64,000 nucleotides of DNA from Ditylenchus dipsaci. Its lineage: Eukaryota; Nematoda; Chromadorea; Rhabditida; Anguinidae. This document shows positions 1 through 11,174 of this stretch, piece by piece; the stretch's first letter is position 1, and each line of letters starts with the position of its first letter. Location of the stretch: positions 124,001-188,000 of the forward strand of contig SADC01001296.1 of the NCBI GenBank assembly GCA_004194705.1, written 5' to 3'. The translations under genes and the position numbers were made by a program. The notes beneath the pieces were generated by a model. It saw only the letters and a program-made list of their open reading frames with translations, ran no database searches and was not told the DNA's origin.

Positions 1-726
1 GAGCATCTCCGTTTTTTGGAAGTAGATTCCTGTTTACTTCGGCTTTACCAGAAGTTTTATCATCCAGTCGCTTTGCACATCCAAAATCTGAGACCATTAT
101 ATGTCCGTCATCTTTGATCAGCATGTTTTCTAAAAAAAATTACTTGTGGTTAACTGGTTCTACACGCATTATGTAAAGTACCTGGTTTTAAATCCCGGTG
201 AACGATTTTGAGTCGATGATGTGACCTGCAAAACAAGGAATAATATAAATTAATATTTTTTTGGAAAGATTTCTAACACACCCATAGCGGAAAGCAACTC
301 TGCGGCGATAAATCTGCATTGATCAACTGACAAGGGCTGTTGTTTGCGCTTCCTTAGCAAATGAAGCAAATCTTTTTTGTGGCCAATGTAAGTACGAAGT
401 AGAGCGATTCCTATATTTATGGCTGTGTATAAGTAATAGTAGAAGTAGGTAACATACACTGTCTTGAAATGTGCACAGTAGCTGAACGACGAATGGATGA
501 GTATTTTCTTTGGGGACAACAAACGCAGAATTTCCTTTTCTCTGTGTATCTCAGTGACCTAAAACGACCATTTTAAAATCGATGAACAAAGCAAGCAAAT
601 TATGATAAATCGACCTTCTTTTCTCTGAGAATTTTCACTTTGTGACAAACTTTGGCGGCATACCTCCGACTTGTCTTCTTTTCACTGACCAGATGCACAG
701 TAGAGAAGGAGCCGTCACCCATTCTT
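1..726 (-). CDS. PDK1-like Ser/Thr protein kinase, N-terminal half (partial)
   Basis: Multi-exon kinase on the minus strand, cut by the left window edge. Exons read from high to low coordinate. 726-615 has the glycine loop GDGSFSTVHLV and the lysine motif RRYAAKV. From 558 comes VTEIHREKEILRLL. The exon ending at 278 has DLLHLLRKRKQQPLSVDQC then AAELLSAMGV. 225-182 gives HHRLKIVHRDLKP, the catalytic loop. 129-1 gives ENMLIKDDGHIMVSDFGCAK, with the DFG metal-binding motif. Introns at 559-614, 226-277 and 130-181 have GT/AG ends. The region between about 390 and 480 probably holds another intron that I could not place. GxGSFSTV and SDFGxAK resemble the AGC master kinase PDK1, which phosphorylates activation loops of Akt, S6K and PKC. 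Kinase is certain; PDK1 subtype is inference. Activation segment and any PH domain lie outside the window. Confidence 0.8.
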
Positions 727-966
727 CTAGAAAATAGAAATCATTCGGACCAAGAGATGATCATGCATTTTTTCTTCTACTTGATCCATTCGAGGTGTAG
801 ACGCGGATGCACTCATCTTAACTGCTTCTTCGGTTAGTTTATGATGTTCCACACTGACAGAACTCGTTTTAGCCGGATATTCTGCTTGAAGACACATGGA
901 ATTCAGTTGAACCGACATCTTTCTCATTTCACTAGCATCTTGACTGTTACCACTGGTTATTCCCAA
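727..966 (-). CDS. Possible upstream coding exon of the kinase gene
   Basis: An open frame just upstream of the glycine-loop exon, polar and Ser/Glu/Met-rich (for example EEAVKMSASASTPRMDQVEE), which fits a non-conserved kinase N-terminus. It ends at a TAG only a few bases before RMGDGSFSTV and in another frame. A 24-nt intron (GTCCGAATG to TTCTAG) could be drawn, but it does not keep the frame, so a small consensus error is as likely. No family resemblance recognised. Confidence 0.3.
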   Translation of the reverse strand: MGITSGNSQDASEMRKMSVQLNSMCLQAEYPAKTSSVSVEHHKLTEEAVKMSASASTPRMDQVEEKMHDHLLVRMISIF

Positions 967-1580
967 GTTCTGATGTCATCTGAAACAGAAAGGAGCATGA
1001 AAACTTGGTTACGCGACTTGTGTTACGGCAGTGTATGGTATGATTTTAATCTTAAGATTGTGAATGATAAATTCTTGGAAAAAGTCAGAAATAGAAAATA
1101 TCAAAAGAAAACCACAGAAATTTCACTAACTTTTGACTAAAGGGTGCACAAAACGCCACAGGAAAGTTTTATTCAAAGCGCATTAAAGGGGAGCTTTCTG
1201 ATGTTTTCGTTAGAAATTTTAATCATGGGTGCAGTCAACCCTCGATTATTCAACACCTTCGGGCCTAATTCTAGGGCAACCAAATAATCAAAGCTAACTA
1301 AGTATCAAAAAGCAATTTGCTTGATTTCATCGGAAAAGAACTACTTAATCAGCCAGATATGTGGCTAGTTGTTTTAAGAGATTGTTTCCGTGGTTTTTTA
1401 ATGTTTTATCCACAATGACTGGTTTGATAAGAGTAAGGTTGAATAACCGGCGGAACCATGGTCAAATGATCACTACTTCGTGGTACATGGTATTGTAAGA
1501 AAATTTGGCGCTACTGTAATATAGTCCTGGTCTAGATTAGCGATGGTATCCAGAGACCATATCAAGCGGAAGACGGCTTG
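967..1580. other. Intergenic, partial MITE
   Basis: No convincing gene. A weak inverted pair, CAGTCAACCCTCGATTATTC near 1232 and GGTTGAATAACCGGCGG near 1438, looks like a decayed TA/CAGTC-type MITE. A tail near 1510 (GCGCTACTGTAATATA) recurs inverted at about 5085 and, in related form, at about 57830. Confidence 0.4.
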
Positions 1581-1854
1581 TTAAAGGAGCATGGCTTCCT
1601 ACGACTAAATCAATTGTTGATATTTGAATTCCCGGGGACAAAATCCTACACTATGGTTTTGGCACGAATTGTTTTTTGAATGCAAGCATTTTTTATTTCA
1701 AATACTCTTTTTAAATTCTTTAATTACGTCAAACCCAGCAATTGTGGCACAGCAAAAAATATGAGTACTCATGAATCTTTAGCATGCCGGATCGGATCCC
1801 GAGGTTGAGCATTATACAGACCTCTTCGAGTGTCGTGGACGGCTAGGGGAACTT

Positions 1855-1995
1855 GCCAAAAACGAAATTTGCCAAACGTATGTTTTGCCAAAACGAAATT
1901 TGCCAAAACGAAATTCGCCAAAACGAAATTTGCCAAATCGAAATGTTCCAAAACGAAATATGCCAATACGAGATTTGCCGAAACGAAATTTGGCC
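1855..1995 (+). repeat. 15-bp minisatellite, left arm
   Basis: About nine tandem copies of a unit close to GCCAAAACGAAATTT with point variants. The unit is a multiple of three, so all forward frames stay open and give artificial peptides such as AKTKF repeats. The inverted array is at 2780-2905. Confidence 0.8.
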
Positions 1996-2779
1996 AACGA
2001 ACCAACAGGGGGACCAAGGCAGTTTTCACGTTTTTTTCAAAATTCTCGAAACTGTGTCCTAGCCACCTAAAACCACCCCAAACAACCAAAACCATCCAAA
2101 ATCACCCAAAACCACCCAAAATCACACCAAACCACCCAAAATCACACCAAACCACCCAGAACACCAAAACCACCAGAAACCATTCAAAACTTCACCAAAC
2201 AAAATTTAAATTTGAAAATTTAATTTAAATTTTTAGTCTGAACCAACCAAACCAAGTGGTCGTCAACTTGGATGAAATTTTTTTTACTTTTTTGGGTTCC
2301 AAAACTGTTTCTGGACTAATTCGTGCACGGTGAACATGGTTTGACAGTGGTAAAATCACGTTTTATGAAGAAATTTTTGAGTTTTAGGGAATAATTGATT
2401 TTGGTAAAATAATATTGCCAAAACTCAAAAATAACTGAGAAAACGGCATTTTGCCACTGTCCAACCATGTTAAGCGTGCACGAATTAGTCCAGAAAATAG
2501 GTTTTAGAACACAGAAACGTAAAAAAAATTTTTGATCCAAGTGGACGACCACTTGGTTTGGTTGGTTTAGACTAAAAATTCGAATTCCCGCAAAATTTTT
2601 GTGTAGTTTTAGATGGTTTCGGTGGTTTGGGGTGTTTTGGGTAGTTAGTGTGATTTTGGGTGGTTTTTGCTGTTTTAGGTTTTGGTTGTTTGGGTGGCTT
2701 TAGGTGGTTAGGACACAATTTCGAAAATTTCGAAAAAACGTAAAAACTGCCTTGGTCCCCCCTGTTGGTTCGTTGGCCA

Positions 2780-2905
2780 AATTTCGTTTCGGCAAATTTC
2801 GTTTTGACATATTTCGTTTTGGCGCATTTCGATTTGGCAAATTTCGTTTTGGCAAATTTCGTTTTGGCAAATTTCGTATTTGGCAAATTTCGTTTTTGGC
2901 AAGTT
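2780..2905 (-). repeat. 15-bp minisatellite, right arm
   Basis: Inverted counterpart of the array at 1855-1995, read as GGCAAATTTCGTTTT on the plus strand. Unit number and variants differ a little between the arms, so they have diverged or changed in copy number since the foldback formed. Confidence 0.8.
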
Positions 2906-3551
2906 TCCCTAGCCTCGTGGACTTCGAGTTTTGGAATTGATGGGCCCTTGGCTCGGCCTTGCAAATTTTTTTTGAATAGGTAAATCATCAGTAGGTAAAC
3001 CTTTGGTTGACTTTAAAATTGTTTTTGGTTTAATTTCAGGTAAGATCAATTTCAACGACACAGATTCAGTAGAAATTTTGGTATTAGGGCAGAATTTTCT
3101 AAAACTCTCGCCTTAGCATTGAAAAATCGCCATACTGGCGAAATCACCAACTTTCATAAAAAATACCGAGAAAAATTCAAGTAGACTCGGTATGAACAGT
3201 GGTATATCACCTGCTCTGGCATTGCTGTTTTACACAGTTTTACGCACAGATAGAAGGACGAGCCAAAGGCCCAGCAAATCCAAAACTCGATGTCCACGAC
3301 ACTCCGAAGACGTCTGACTCATGCTCAACCTCGGGATCCGATCCGGCCAAATGCTAGGTTCAGTGAGTACTCATACTTTTTTCTGTACCCACAATTGCTG
3401 GTTTGACGTAATTAAAGAATTCAAAAAGAGTATTGAAATAAAAAATGCTTACATTCAAAAAACAATTCGTGCCAAAACCATAGTGTAGGATTTTTCCCCG
3501 GGAATTCAAATATCAACAATTGATTTAGTCGTAGGAAGCCATGCTCCTTAA

Positions 3552-5655
3552 CTTGGATTTAACATGTGAATCAGATTGACGCGTGAATCTGATTCACATT
3601 TTAAGTTACATGTCCCAGTCACTTGTAAATATGATTAACATGCAAAATTTACGTGTTTAATTCACATGTAAAATTGACGTTTCAAATTAACATGTGAATT
3701 GACATGTGAATCATCTTATTGACGCCTGAATTGACATGTGAATTGGGAATGTGGATTTTGACGCGTGAATAAAAATGTTAACCATGGTTCAGAGCAGGTT
3801 TAGTATTTTAACCATTTGGTTATGGTTAAATGACTTTTTATCATACCAGCCGATGTTGTCGGTTATCTCTATGATATATTCCCGAGGACTGACTCAGGGT
3901 ACTTTATATACAGGGTGCACCAGAAAAACCCTAAACTCTGAGGGAGTCGTCTAGGCCTCTTTTATTAACCTTTTGTGTACGATATGTCATTTTACAGCCC
4001 TGACAATTTTCTAGCAAATGCTTTACTATGCTGTAGCGCAGATGAAGACCTACAAATTCATTCACGTACAGTCGACTCTCTCTATAAAGTGCACTATATA
4101 ACGTACCCCTCGTCAGCATTTGGTTGTTCTGATTAAATTAACGCCAAAGTCACCCTCTATATAACGTACCCTTCTTTATAACGTACCCTTAGTCAGTCCC
4201 GACCAGTCTAATGCCTCTTTATATGACGTTTTTGCTGCTTTGTCGGACAAAGCTTTTTTTTTCGCCTCTAAAATGCTTTATTTGCAGTTAAAAAGCTTTT
4301 TCTTGCCGCTTATCGTACAAACGAGTAGCTCTCGGTGTTTTTTTGATCGTAAATTTTTTATTTTTCACATCAGCATTTAGTTCGAAATCTTTAGTTTCTA
4401 ATGAGCTATCAACTGACTCGATGTAGTCATGAAAAGTTTGAGAAATACCCGTTTTACAGGAGTTGTTCTATAAAGACAGGTATTTCTCAAACTTTTAACA
4501 ATTACATCGAGTAAATTGATAGCTTATTAGAAAATAGAGATTCTGGACGCTACCGTCATATACCATCCTCCTTTCTCTAACTCTCAAGCCCCTGCGCCCC
4601 CTTCGGGGCTTGGGGGCTTGGAGTTGAGATACGCACACACACGTACCTTAGACACATATCACTCGAAAGTGACTCTGGATGCATGAAAACATGCATACCA
4701 GAGTTATTTATGCGGTAGGCCCAGTATTCAAAACTATGTTCAACATCTTTGCTTTTTCACCGAAGAGCATTTCCCGTCGTTTCACAAGGCCGACCCAGAG
4801 GCCCAGTATCCAAAAATTTAGCCTAACACTCAAAAAGTGCTAGGCTTAGGTGGAAACCCGCAGGGTGCACCCCGCTGATCGACCTGGTCCATGAAAAGTA
4901 CTTATACTTATGCCTGCACCACAAGTTCCTGGGTTTGAAGTACCTTAGACGCTTAGAGAATTAATACTCTCGAAAGTGGCCCTATATTATTCCCTTCCCT
5001 CCCAATACATGGTCTTTTTATGGCGAAATTATTGTATAAAAATGATTTTTGACCGTCCCTAAAAAAGTCGGTTTGGGGGGGGGTATATTACAGTAGCGCC
5101 AGATTCTGGGCTACATGCTGAAATGAAAATAAAAATTTACGTTCAGAAAAACACCGCGAAATACTTGTTTGTACGATTAGCGGCAAAAAGAGCTTTTGAG
5201 CTGCAAAAAAGCGTTGTCCGTTTTTGCGGTCTCAAGTTCAAATATACCTAGCGACGACACGGTATACAAGGCGAGCCGTAAAAATCGCACCATTTTAATT
5301 TTTTTGTCAAGAGCTTCGCGAACTGGTGAAAACCCAATTGGGGTGGGGGTGATTGGTGGGTTTTATAGCCAACACCTAAAGTTTTGTTTATTTACAACGA
5401 GTACATATCGACCCAAACATCTGTAAATGAAATTTATTGAAATAACTGAAAACAAAGCAAGCAGGCGATAATTAAAAAATGCTGAAGTTTTTACGACTCA
5501 CCTTGTAGAGAGAGTCAGCTGTAATATGTTTTAGGTTCAGTAAAGCCCTTTGTAGCTGTTGATCTGAGCTTTAGAACATAGTGCTAAAATGCCATTTCAG
5601 CACTGAAGACTCAATCGTGTATATTTTTATTCGTTATTCAATTAACTGAGATTCG
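3552..5655. other. Repeat-rich intergenic region
   Basis: No gene recognised. 3560-3790 has loose repeats of ACATGTGAATT and GACGCGTGAAT. One end of a CAGTCGACTCTCTATAA-type MITE starts near 4069, followed by ATATAACGTACCC repeats, with no clear partner end. 4430-4515 forms a hairpin (GTTTGAGAAATACCCG against CAGGTATTTCTCAAAC). 4590-4900 is a diverged fragment of the foldback family also seen at 40760-41490 and 59170-59880 (GTAGGCCCAGT, TATGTTCAACATC). Confidence 0.5.
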
Positions 5656-5663
5656 TTCATATG

Positions 5664-5837
5664 CATACTTGCACGTTCCCCAAAAAAAAAAGCGCCGCCG
5701 TCTCCGCCGGGTACTTTTAAAAATGAGCGCCTCCGCCACCGCCGGCATTTGAAAATTTCGCCGCCGCCGGCGGCGCTCCAAAATCGCCAATTTTGCCCGA
5801 CGGGCGCCGGCGCTCCGCCGGCGGCCGTGCAAGTATG
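5664..5837. mobile_element. GC-rich 174-bp MITE inserted in the F-box gene's last exon
   Basis: Terminal inverted repeats CATACTTGCACG (left) and CGTGCAAGTATG (right). Flanking sequences TTCATATG (5656-5663) and GTCATATG (5838-5845) agree at 7 of 8 positions, fitting an 8-bp TSD such as hAT elements make. The interior is very GC-rich (GCCGCCGCCGGCGG) against an AT-rich genome and could fold strongly. It interrupts the minus-strand F-box coding frame after KLLHM. Confidence 0.75.
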
Positions 5838-8800
5838 GTCATATGTAACAATTTATTTACTCCAAACTTAGCAATCACTAAACCATAGAGTGTAAGAAAG
5901 CCGCCACTGGAAATAGACGACACATTAATATCTTGCATCTTACTTTTGTCGAAAGCAATAGGAAACTCAAGATTATAATAAAGTCGTCTTCGAAGCACCC
6001 ACTCAGCATTGTTGTATTTTTGCTGAAGTGCTTCATCTGAACTATTCTTTAGGCAAAAAGATTCCATCACTTCATTAGTACCATAATTCCTGGCTGTTTT
6101 GTTGAGTTTGGAAGCGTCTAAAATGTTCTCTTTTCCTAGATCACCCACAATAATTTCGAATTGACAAGGCTGGTTCTGGTTTTGAAAACACTGAAATTTT
6201 TTCGATCATTGCGGTTTGCGCCATTTTTGACCACACTTTTAGAACTCTGATTAAAAATGTACAATTTTAAAAGTAAAAATGTTTGAAATTTAATTTTAAC
6301 ACGAAAATATCCTCCTAAATCGGCGAAAAAATTACAGGTTTTTGTAGATGTTACTGTTTTAAGTGTAGTACCCAGAAAACCTGCACCACTCACAACTTTA
6401 TAAATTTTTTTAGCTCATTCAAATTTTCAGACTTGATCTGATCGAATTAAGGAAGACATTTTGGTGTTAGGACAAGGCTGCCAGATATTTTTTTCCAAAA
6501 TAAGGACATTTTACGGTATTTTACCAAAAATATGCTATTTCATCCAGTGCTTTTGCTTTTTTGCTGCTAAAAAGATAAAAAAGGATTTGGTGTCCCGAAA
6601 TCGGGACAAATCTTATAAATAAGGACGTCTTGGCGTCATGTGTCAGGATTTCTAATAAAAAGTTCAAAAGGTTTGTCGAAATGTGTCGTAAATCGATACT
6701 TTATCCTAATTATCGAGCACTTTACCTTTACCCCACCCATTCAATTTCCTTTACCCTACCCAGTCGAAATTCCTTTATTCTAGCTGCTATTTTTACCTTA
6801 ACCCTACCAAATATCTATTTATGCCTTTTTTGCCTGAAAGAAAAACCTTCTAAGCAATTCATCTGGGCTCTAGCTCGGTTTTAACAACTTTAAATACACA
6901 ATTTATTCTGGATGGGGTAAAGGTAAATCGAGTGGGTGGGGTCAAGGTAAATGCAGCCATAATTTTATCTTTCGTAAAGTAAAAAATTAACAGACCTCAA
7001 ACATTTTTTCAACAAATACATCTATTGCATCTACAAAGCGATAATAATTAGTCTTCAAGATTCTTGGCGTCTTGCAATTATCTCCAGTATTATTAAAGTG
7101 CAACCAGGTAAGCAGGTCTTTGTGTGAAAGAAGGTAGGAATTCGCTTTTACAGGAGACCACTTATATTCCATAGCTCGTGATTCAAAAATTTAGTGTTCA
7201 TCTTGTAACTGCGATATAGATTCTGCCAATCCTGTGGCAACGGAAATTGTGGAACTAGTTGAGAAATATTTTGATGGTAGTAGAATACTTTAGGAATGTC
7301 AAGATGAGATGGATCAATCAAGGACATCAGCTTGTTCTAAAAATAAACTATCATATTTTTTTTAAAAAGTTTACGACCACCCCTAGCACTTGAATGGGTG
7401 ACTATTTATACAAATACAATTATTTCATTTTTTCGCACAACTTTTGGAATTTTTTTTGTAAACTTTCTTCATAGCCCCTATGATTAACTATGGTAAAGTA
7501 TTGGTATGTGTTGTATGAATGCTATTTGAAAATATTCATTATTACCACGATGAGGGTATTATGGTTTTTAGACACCCATGACAACCCATCTACCATATCT
7601 CGAAAAATGTCTCTTGTTAGGACCCCAAATCAACGGTACTTTTAGACCAATTTTTCTGCGCAAAGCACGAAAATCCTGCTATGTTTTGCTTCAAAACAAA
7701 TTGTGGTACTTCTGCTGTTCCCCCCCCCTTCCGATTTTTCGAAAATGTCTCGAAATCACCTCCCGAACTAATTTTTTGTGTTCAACAAGATAAAAGAAAG
7801 ATTTCTTAACACTTTCCGAAAAAAAAAATTTTTGCCGCCCACCCTACAGGCGTGGGCTAAACAATTTCGAAATCGGTTATTTTTACTTTTATTTGTTTTA
7901 AAAGACTAAAATTCAGTCAAAAGTTCCCTACTTTTGACCATTTACCTCTGAGGGATGGGAGACAATTTTTTATACAAAATAAAATATTTTTAATTTAGAA
8001 AGCATTTAGAAACACTTCTTTTATCTTGTTAGGCATGAAAAACTAGCTTAGGAGGTGATTTTGGGTCATTTTCAAAAATTAGAAAGGGAGGGGGAACAGC
8101 ATAAGTACCCAAATTATTTACTATTTTCGACTGAGCATTAGTTTACAAATTGAATATTCAGATTGCCGCCAATTCAAGAAATCAAGGGTATGCTAAACTT
8201 AGCTAATAATAAAATAATTTATGGGTCCTGGTGCGAAAATAACATGTTTTTCGTACTTATCTCATGAAATTGGTCTGAAAGTACTGTTGGTTTGAGATAC
8301 TGGTAAGAATTTTTTTTCAAGATATGGTCGATAGGGTTTACCGTGAGTGTCTAAAAACGATGTTACCCATGACACATCATGGGAAAATGGATATTTTAAT
8401 AGATGCACCGATTCGGTGGTTTACCTTGCCCTTACCTCTGCTCTGGCTACGAATTTTTTTGAATTGCGATTTCGGAGCCAGAGCCGGAGCGAAAAATCGC
8501 AAAAATACATCACTGCTTAGCAGTGGTTAAAACACGATTGGAAAAAAGTTGTGGGGGGAGGGAGGGGCTATTCATAAGTAGCGCCGATAAATTGGAGCAA
8601 GTGCAAAATCGGTTCCAAATTTTGATAAACGATAACGGGCACCCGATGGCCACCCGATTAAGTACCCACCCGAAAGTAAACGACATTCATTGGAAAACAT
8701 ACCCTGATAAACGCACATCTTTCGCCGGTCCCGAGGGGTGTCCGTTTATCCAGGTATACGACAATGTACGAACTGATCGAATTAGTGTATCGAATCGCTC

Positions 8801-9279
8801 TATTGAATGAATATTTCTCATTACATAGTGTGTAAGTTGTAGTTTGAATCTTAGATATATTTTAGGCTCTTGGGTAAAAAATAAGAGAAAACTCACAAAA
8901 ATTACTAAAAAAGTACTAACCCTGATTTCTATGTCGTCTGAGTCTTTGTCATATATTGTGATGTGTTCAAATTCAACATTTTGCTTATTTTTCATTGTAA
9001 TCAAATCCTCTAAACTTTGAAGTCTCGTTTTAATTGTCTATTTTTGGAATAGATCACAGTGGTTGGGTTCATTTTTGGCTGATCTTTTAGAAGCTCTCCT
9101 CCCTGTTCCTCTGGTTTGTCCACTAATACTGCGTACATTATTCGAAAAGGGCGCTTTTTGAATGAGGCTTTGACTATGAAATTTAATCTTTGTGCAGCCA
9201 GCTGGAGGCAATCCAGATCATGTCTGCTCAAGAATGACAAAACTTCTGTCAGAATGTCTGAAGGTATTGTTGGTGGCAT
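5717..9279 (-). CDS. F-box domain protein, four coding segments, C-terminus altered by MITE
   Basis: Starts at 9279 with an F-box (PSDILTEVLSFLSRHDLDCL then QLAAQRLNFIVKASFKKRPF), the Skp1-binding module of SCF ubiquitin ligases. Coding blocks: 9279-8921, 7336-6995, 6190-5838, joined by GT/AG introns that keep phase 0. Later blocks hold FVDAIDVFVEKMFE and FEIIVGDLGKENILDAS, a C-terminal region I cannot name. Two single-T losses break the frame: near 9018, where KRDFKV would otherwise run into EDLITMKNKQ, and near 7180, before AMEYKWSPVK. The last exon runs into a GC-rich MITE and now stops at 5717; without it the protein would end KLLHMNESQLIE. F-box genes are greatly expanded in nematodes; the substrate is unknown. 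Confidence 0.7.
7550..8390. mobile_element. Foldback element in F-box intron
   Basis: Inverted arms inside the 1.6 kb intron at 7337-8920. The area with AGACACCCATGACAACC near 7570 pairs with ACGATGTTACCCATGAC near 8358; TCACCTCCCGAACTAATT near 7755 pairs with CTAGCTTAGGAGGTGATT near 8045. The axis is near 7905. No ORF of note. The insertion leaves both splice sites intact. Confidence 0.6.
8640..8765. mobile_element. Truncated TA-type MITE
   Basis: The segment ending GGGGTGTCCGTTTATCCAGG resembles the right end of the element at 14407-14574 (GGTGTCCGTTTATCCAGG). The terminal CAGTC is missing, so this is a degraded copy in the F-box intron. Confidence 0.45.
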
Positions 9280-9604
9280 TTTGCTACCTAAAGTTCAGTT
9301 AAGTAGTTTCAGCAGTATTACATTTATATCTGATAAATTTTTAGTGCATAATTTGTCAGATTAAAATAAAAGGTTTTATATATTGTGGAAAATAAAAATT
9401 GTGAGACTAAATGATCAGTTTAAGAGAAATACAAAACAAATTGTACGAGACTTTATTTTCTGATTTTTTATCATTCATTTTTTTATGCTTTGGTTAAAAA
9501 AATCAAATGGAACAAGAATTTATATGATTTAAAAGTTTGATTAATCAAGGATGTGGTCGTTTTCAAAAACAACTGACTTCGGCAAAATGGAGCCAGGTAA
9601 AATG
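9280..9604. other. Upstream region of F-box gene
   Basis: AT-rich stretch between the F-box start codon and the nested transposon block. It presumably holds the F-box promoter, but no specific element can be recognised. Confidence 0.4.
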
Positions 9605-10279
9605 AAAATTAGGGGGTATAGACGTTTCTCGAAAATGAAACTTTTTTCATTTTCGAGAAACGTAATTTGAAACTCAAAAGAGTACAATATCTCTAGGTGT
9701 ATACCTTATTTAGACATATCAAGGGTATTTGGCTGAATGTGATGGCCAAAGTCCAGCATATTCCACATTGCGGGGGTTAGGGGTTAACACATGTATGTAC
9801 GCTTATCCCTTGCAATGTGGAGTATGCTGGTCTTTGGCGCGAAGCGGCAAATACCCTTGGTATGTCTAAATAAGTATCTTTACAGGTATACATATATACC
9901 AGGGCTGCAGCCGGTTTTTTTTAAAAACCAGAAGCAGAAAAGCAGAAAAACGGTATTCTTCTAAAAAAACAGAAGCAGGAAAACAGAAAAACAGAGGTGA
10001 AAAAACACAGAAAAACAGAAGCAGAAAAACAGAAGCGAACAGAAAGTCAACATTTTGGTCAAAAAAATTTTTTTTCAAAAAAGTCTGTATTTGGTGGATG
10101 TTTGTGTTCAAGTCCGAGTTTCGGCCAGTTTTTGCACACTTATGTTAGATATGTTTCCCGAACCCTGAAATTCAACATCTGCGCTCTCCTTTAAGCATGA
10201 AACCGTGAAATTGAGTGGACTTCAAAAAGTTTTTAAATCCTTCAAATTGGAGATGGTGGATTTTTGTGCCAGAACCACA

Positions 10280-10560
10280 GAAAAGTACCCTAACCACCAG
10301 GATGTTGCCCGAACGACGTGAATACCCGCCAATCACCAGGTAGGGGTCCAAATCATGTAGATACCCCGCAGCAACCAGGATGGTACCTTCGGTTACCACC
10401 AGGATCGTACCTGAACAACCAAGGTGGGGCTCAAACCCCGTGGACACACCCGAACCACCAGGAGTACAGGGGCCTGAATAACCAGGATCAGGTTCGAATC
10501 ACACCGAGACCTCCTAACCACCAGAATGGGCCTTAACTCCTGGATATCCCTCAACTACCA
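10280..10560 (+). repeat. Degenerate minisatellite (AACCACCAGGA)
   Basis: Irregular tandem array with a recurring core AACCACCAGGATGGTACC spaced about 25-35 bp, inside the hAT-like element. It yields Pro/Asn/Gln-rich artificial frames. Not interpreted as coding. Confidence 0.6.
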
Positions 10561-10730
10561 GGAAAGTCCCCGAACAAGATGGTGAGCGAGAAGTTTGTAG
10601 GCAGGAGCACCCAGGAAGAACGTAGCCAGAAAGGGCATCCAGGAAGGGATACGAGGATGTATGTGATAGATTGATATTAATAAAAGTTTCAAGATACGAT
10701 AGAGGCGCCGATAAACGCCTGTTATCCCTA

Positions 10731-11174
10731 CAGTTGAAGCTCTCTATAACGACGCTCTTTATAACGACTCGCTCTTTATAACGACTCGAAAAATAGCTAT
10801 TTGGTCATGTATGACCACATTTACCGTATATTCTCTATTAGAAGGCCCTCTCTAATAGAAGGCCCCTCTCTAATAAAAGGCCTCCCTTGAGGACCTATAT
10901 ATCAGCCTAGAAAAAGAAATTCGCAAATCTGTTTTTTGCGTTTTCTTAGTTAGCACGAGCTTACCTGATTCCACTTTTAAAATTTTGGTTGAGCACGCAA
11001 AAATCTCAAAATCGACCCAAATTTTTTCCGACTTTTTTAGGGTTGAAAAAAAGAAGGCCCGGCCTTCTAATAGAGAATATACGGTACGTCAAAACGACGC
11101 TCTTTATAACGACGCTCTCTATAACGACTCAGTTTAGCCGGTCCCTTGAGAGTCGTTATAGAGAGCTTTGACTG
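10731..11174. mobile_element. TA-type MITE, third nesting level
   Basis: Left end CAGTTGAAGCTCTCTATAAC and right end GTTATAGAGAGCTTTGACTG are inverted with two mismatches, each bordered by TA (10729-10730 and 11175-11176). A TA duplication and CAGT ends point to Tc1/mariner mobilisation. It sits wholly inside the hAT-like element and itself contains the element at 10824-11094. Confidence 0.85.
10824..11094. mobile_element. CCGTAT-ended TA element, innermost nesting level
   Basis: Ends CCGTATATTCTCTATTAGAA and TTCTAATAGAGAATATACGG are perfect inverted repeats, bordered by TA at 10822-10823 and 11095-11096. Inner CTCTCTAATAGAAGGCCC repeats match the plan of the elements near 46782, 56896 and 58350, so this is a recurrent family in the window. 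Confidence 0.85.

Larger units (their letters stand above)
1581..3551. mobile_element. 2 kb foldback element, TTAA ends, with 15-bp minisatellite arms
   Basis: Long inverted repeat. TTAA at 1581 and 3548 borders near-identical ends (left AGGAGCATGGCTTCC; right is its reverse complement). Further matching pairs run inward: the GGATCGGATCCCGAGG area (1790/3320), the GGGGGACCAAGGC area (2012/2748), and CCAAGTGG arms (2250/2545) around an axis near 2400. Both arms carry tandem copies of a roughly 15-bp unit (GCCAAAACGAAATTT) at 1855-1995 and, inverted, 2780-2905, then CCACCCAAAAC-type repeats. The right arm has an extra 2918-3298 segment that is itself inverted (ACTTCGAGTTTTGGA). TTAA duplication is typical of piggyBac-type elements, but no transposase is present. 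Confidence 0.7.

Noticed and set aside
706..730. 24-nt intron joining an upstream exon to the kinase glycine loop
   Set aside because: GT/AG ends exist but joining breaks the frame, and the length is below usual intron size. A consensus error or a different donor is more likely.
1830..2228. 132-codon open frame with KTKFAKTKFAK repeats
   Set aside because: Produced by a 15-bp minisatellite in a foldback arm; all forward frames are open there and the other arm gives the mirror image. No start context, splice pattern or conserved domain.
5638..5832. Arg-rich 64-codon frame on the minus strand
   Set aside because: It lies mostly within the GC-rich MITE and shares its composition in every frame; a shadow of the repeat.
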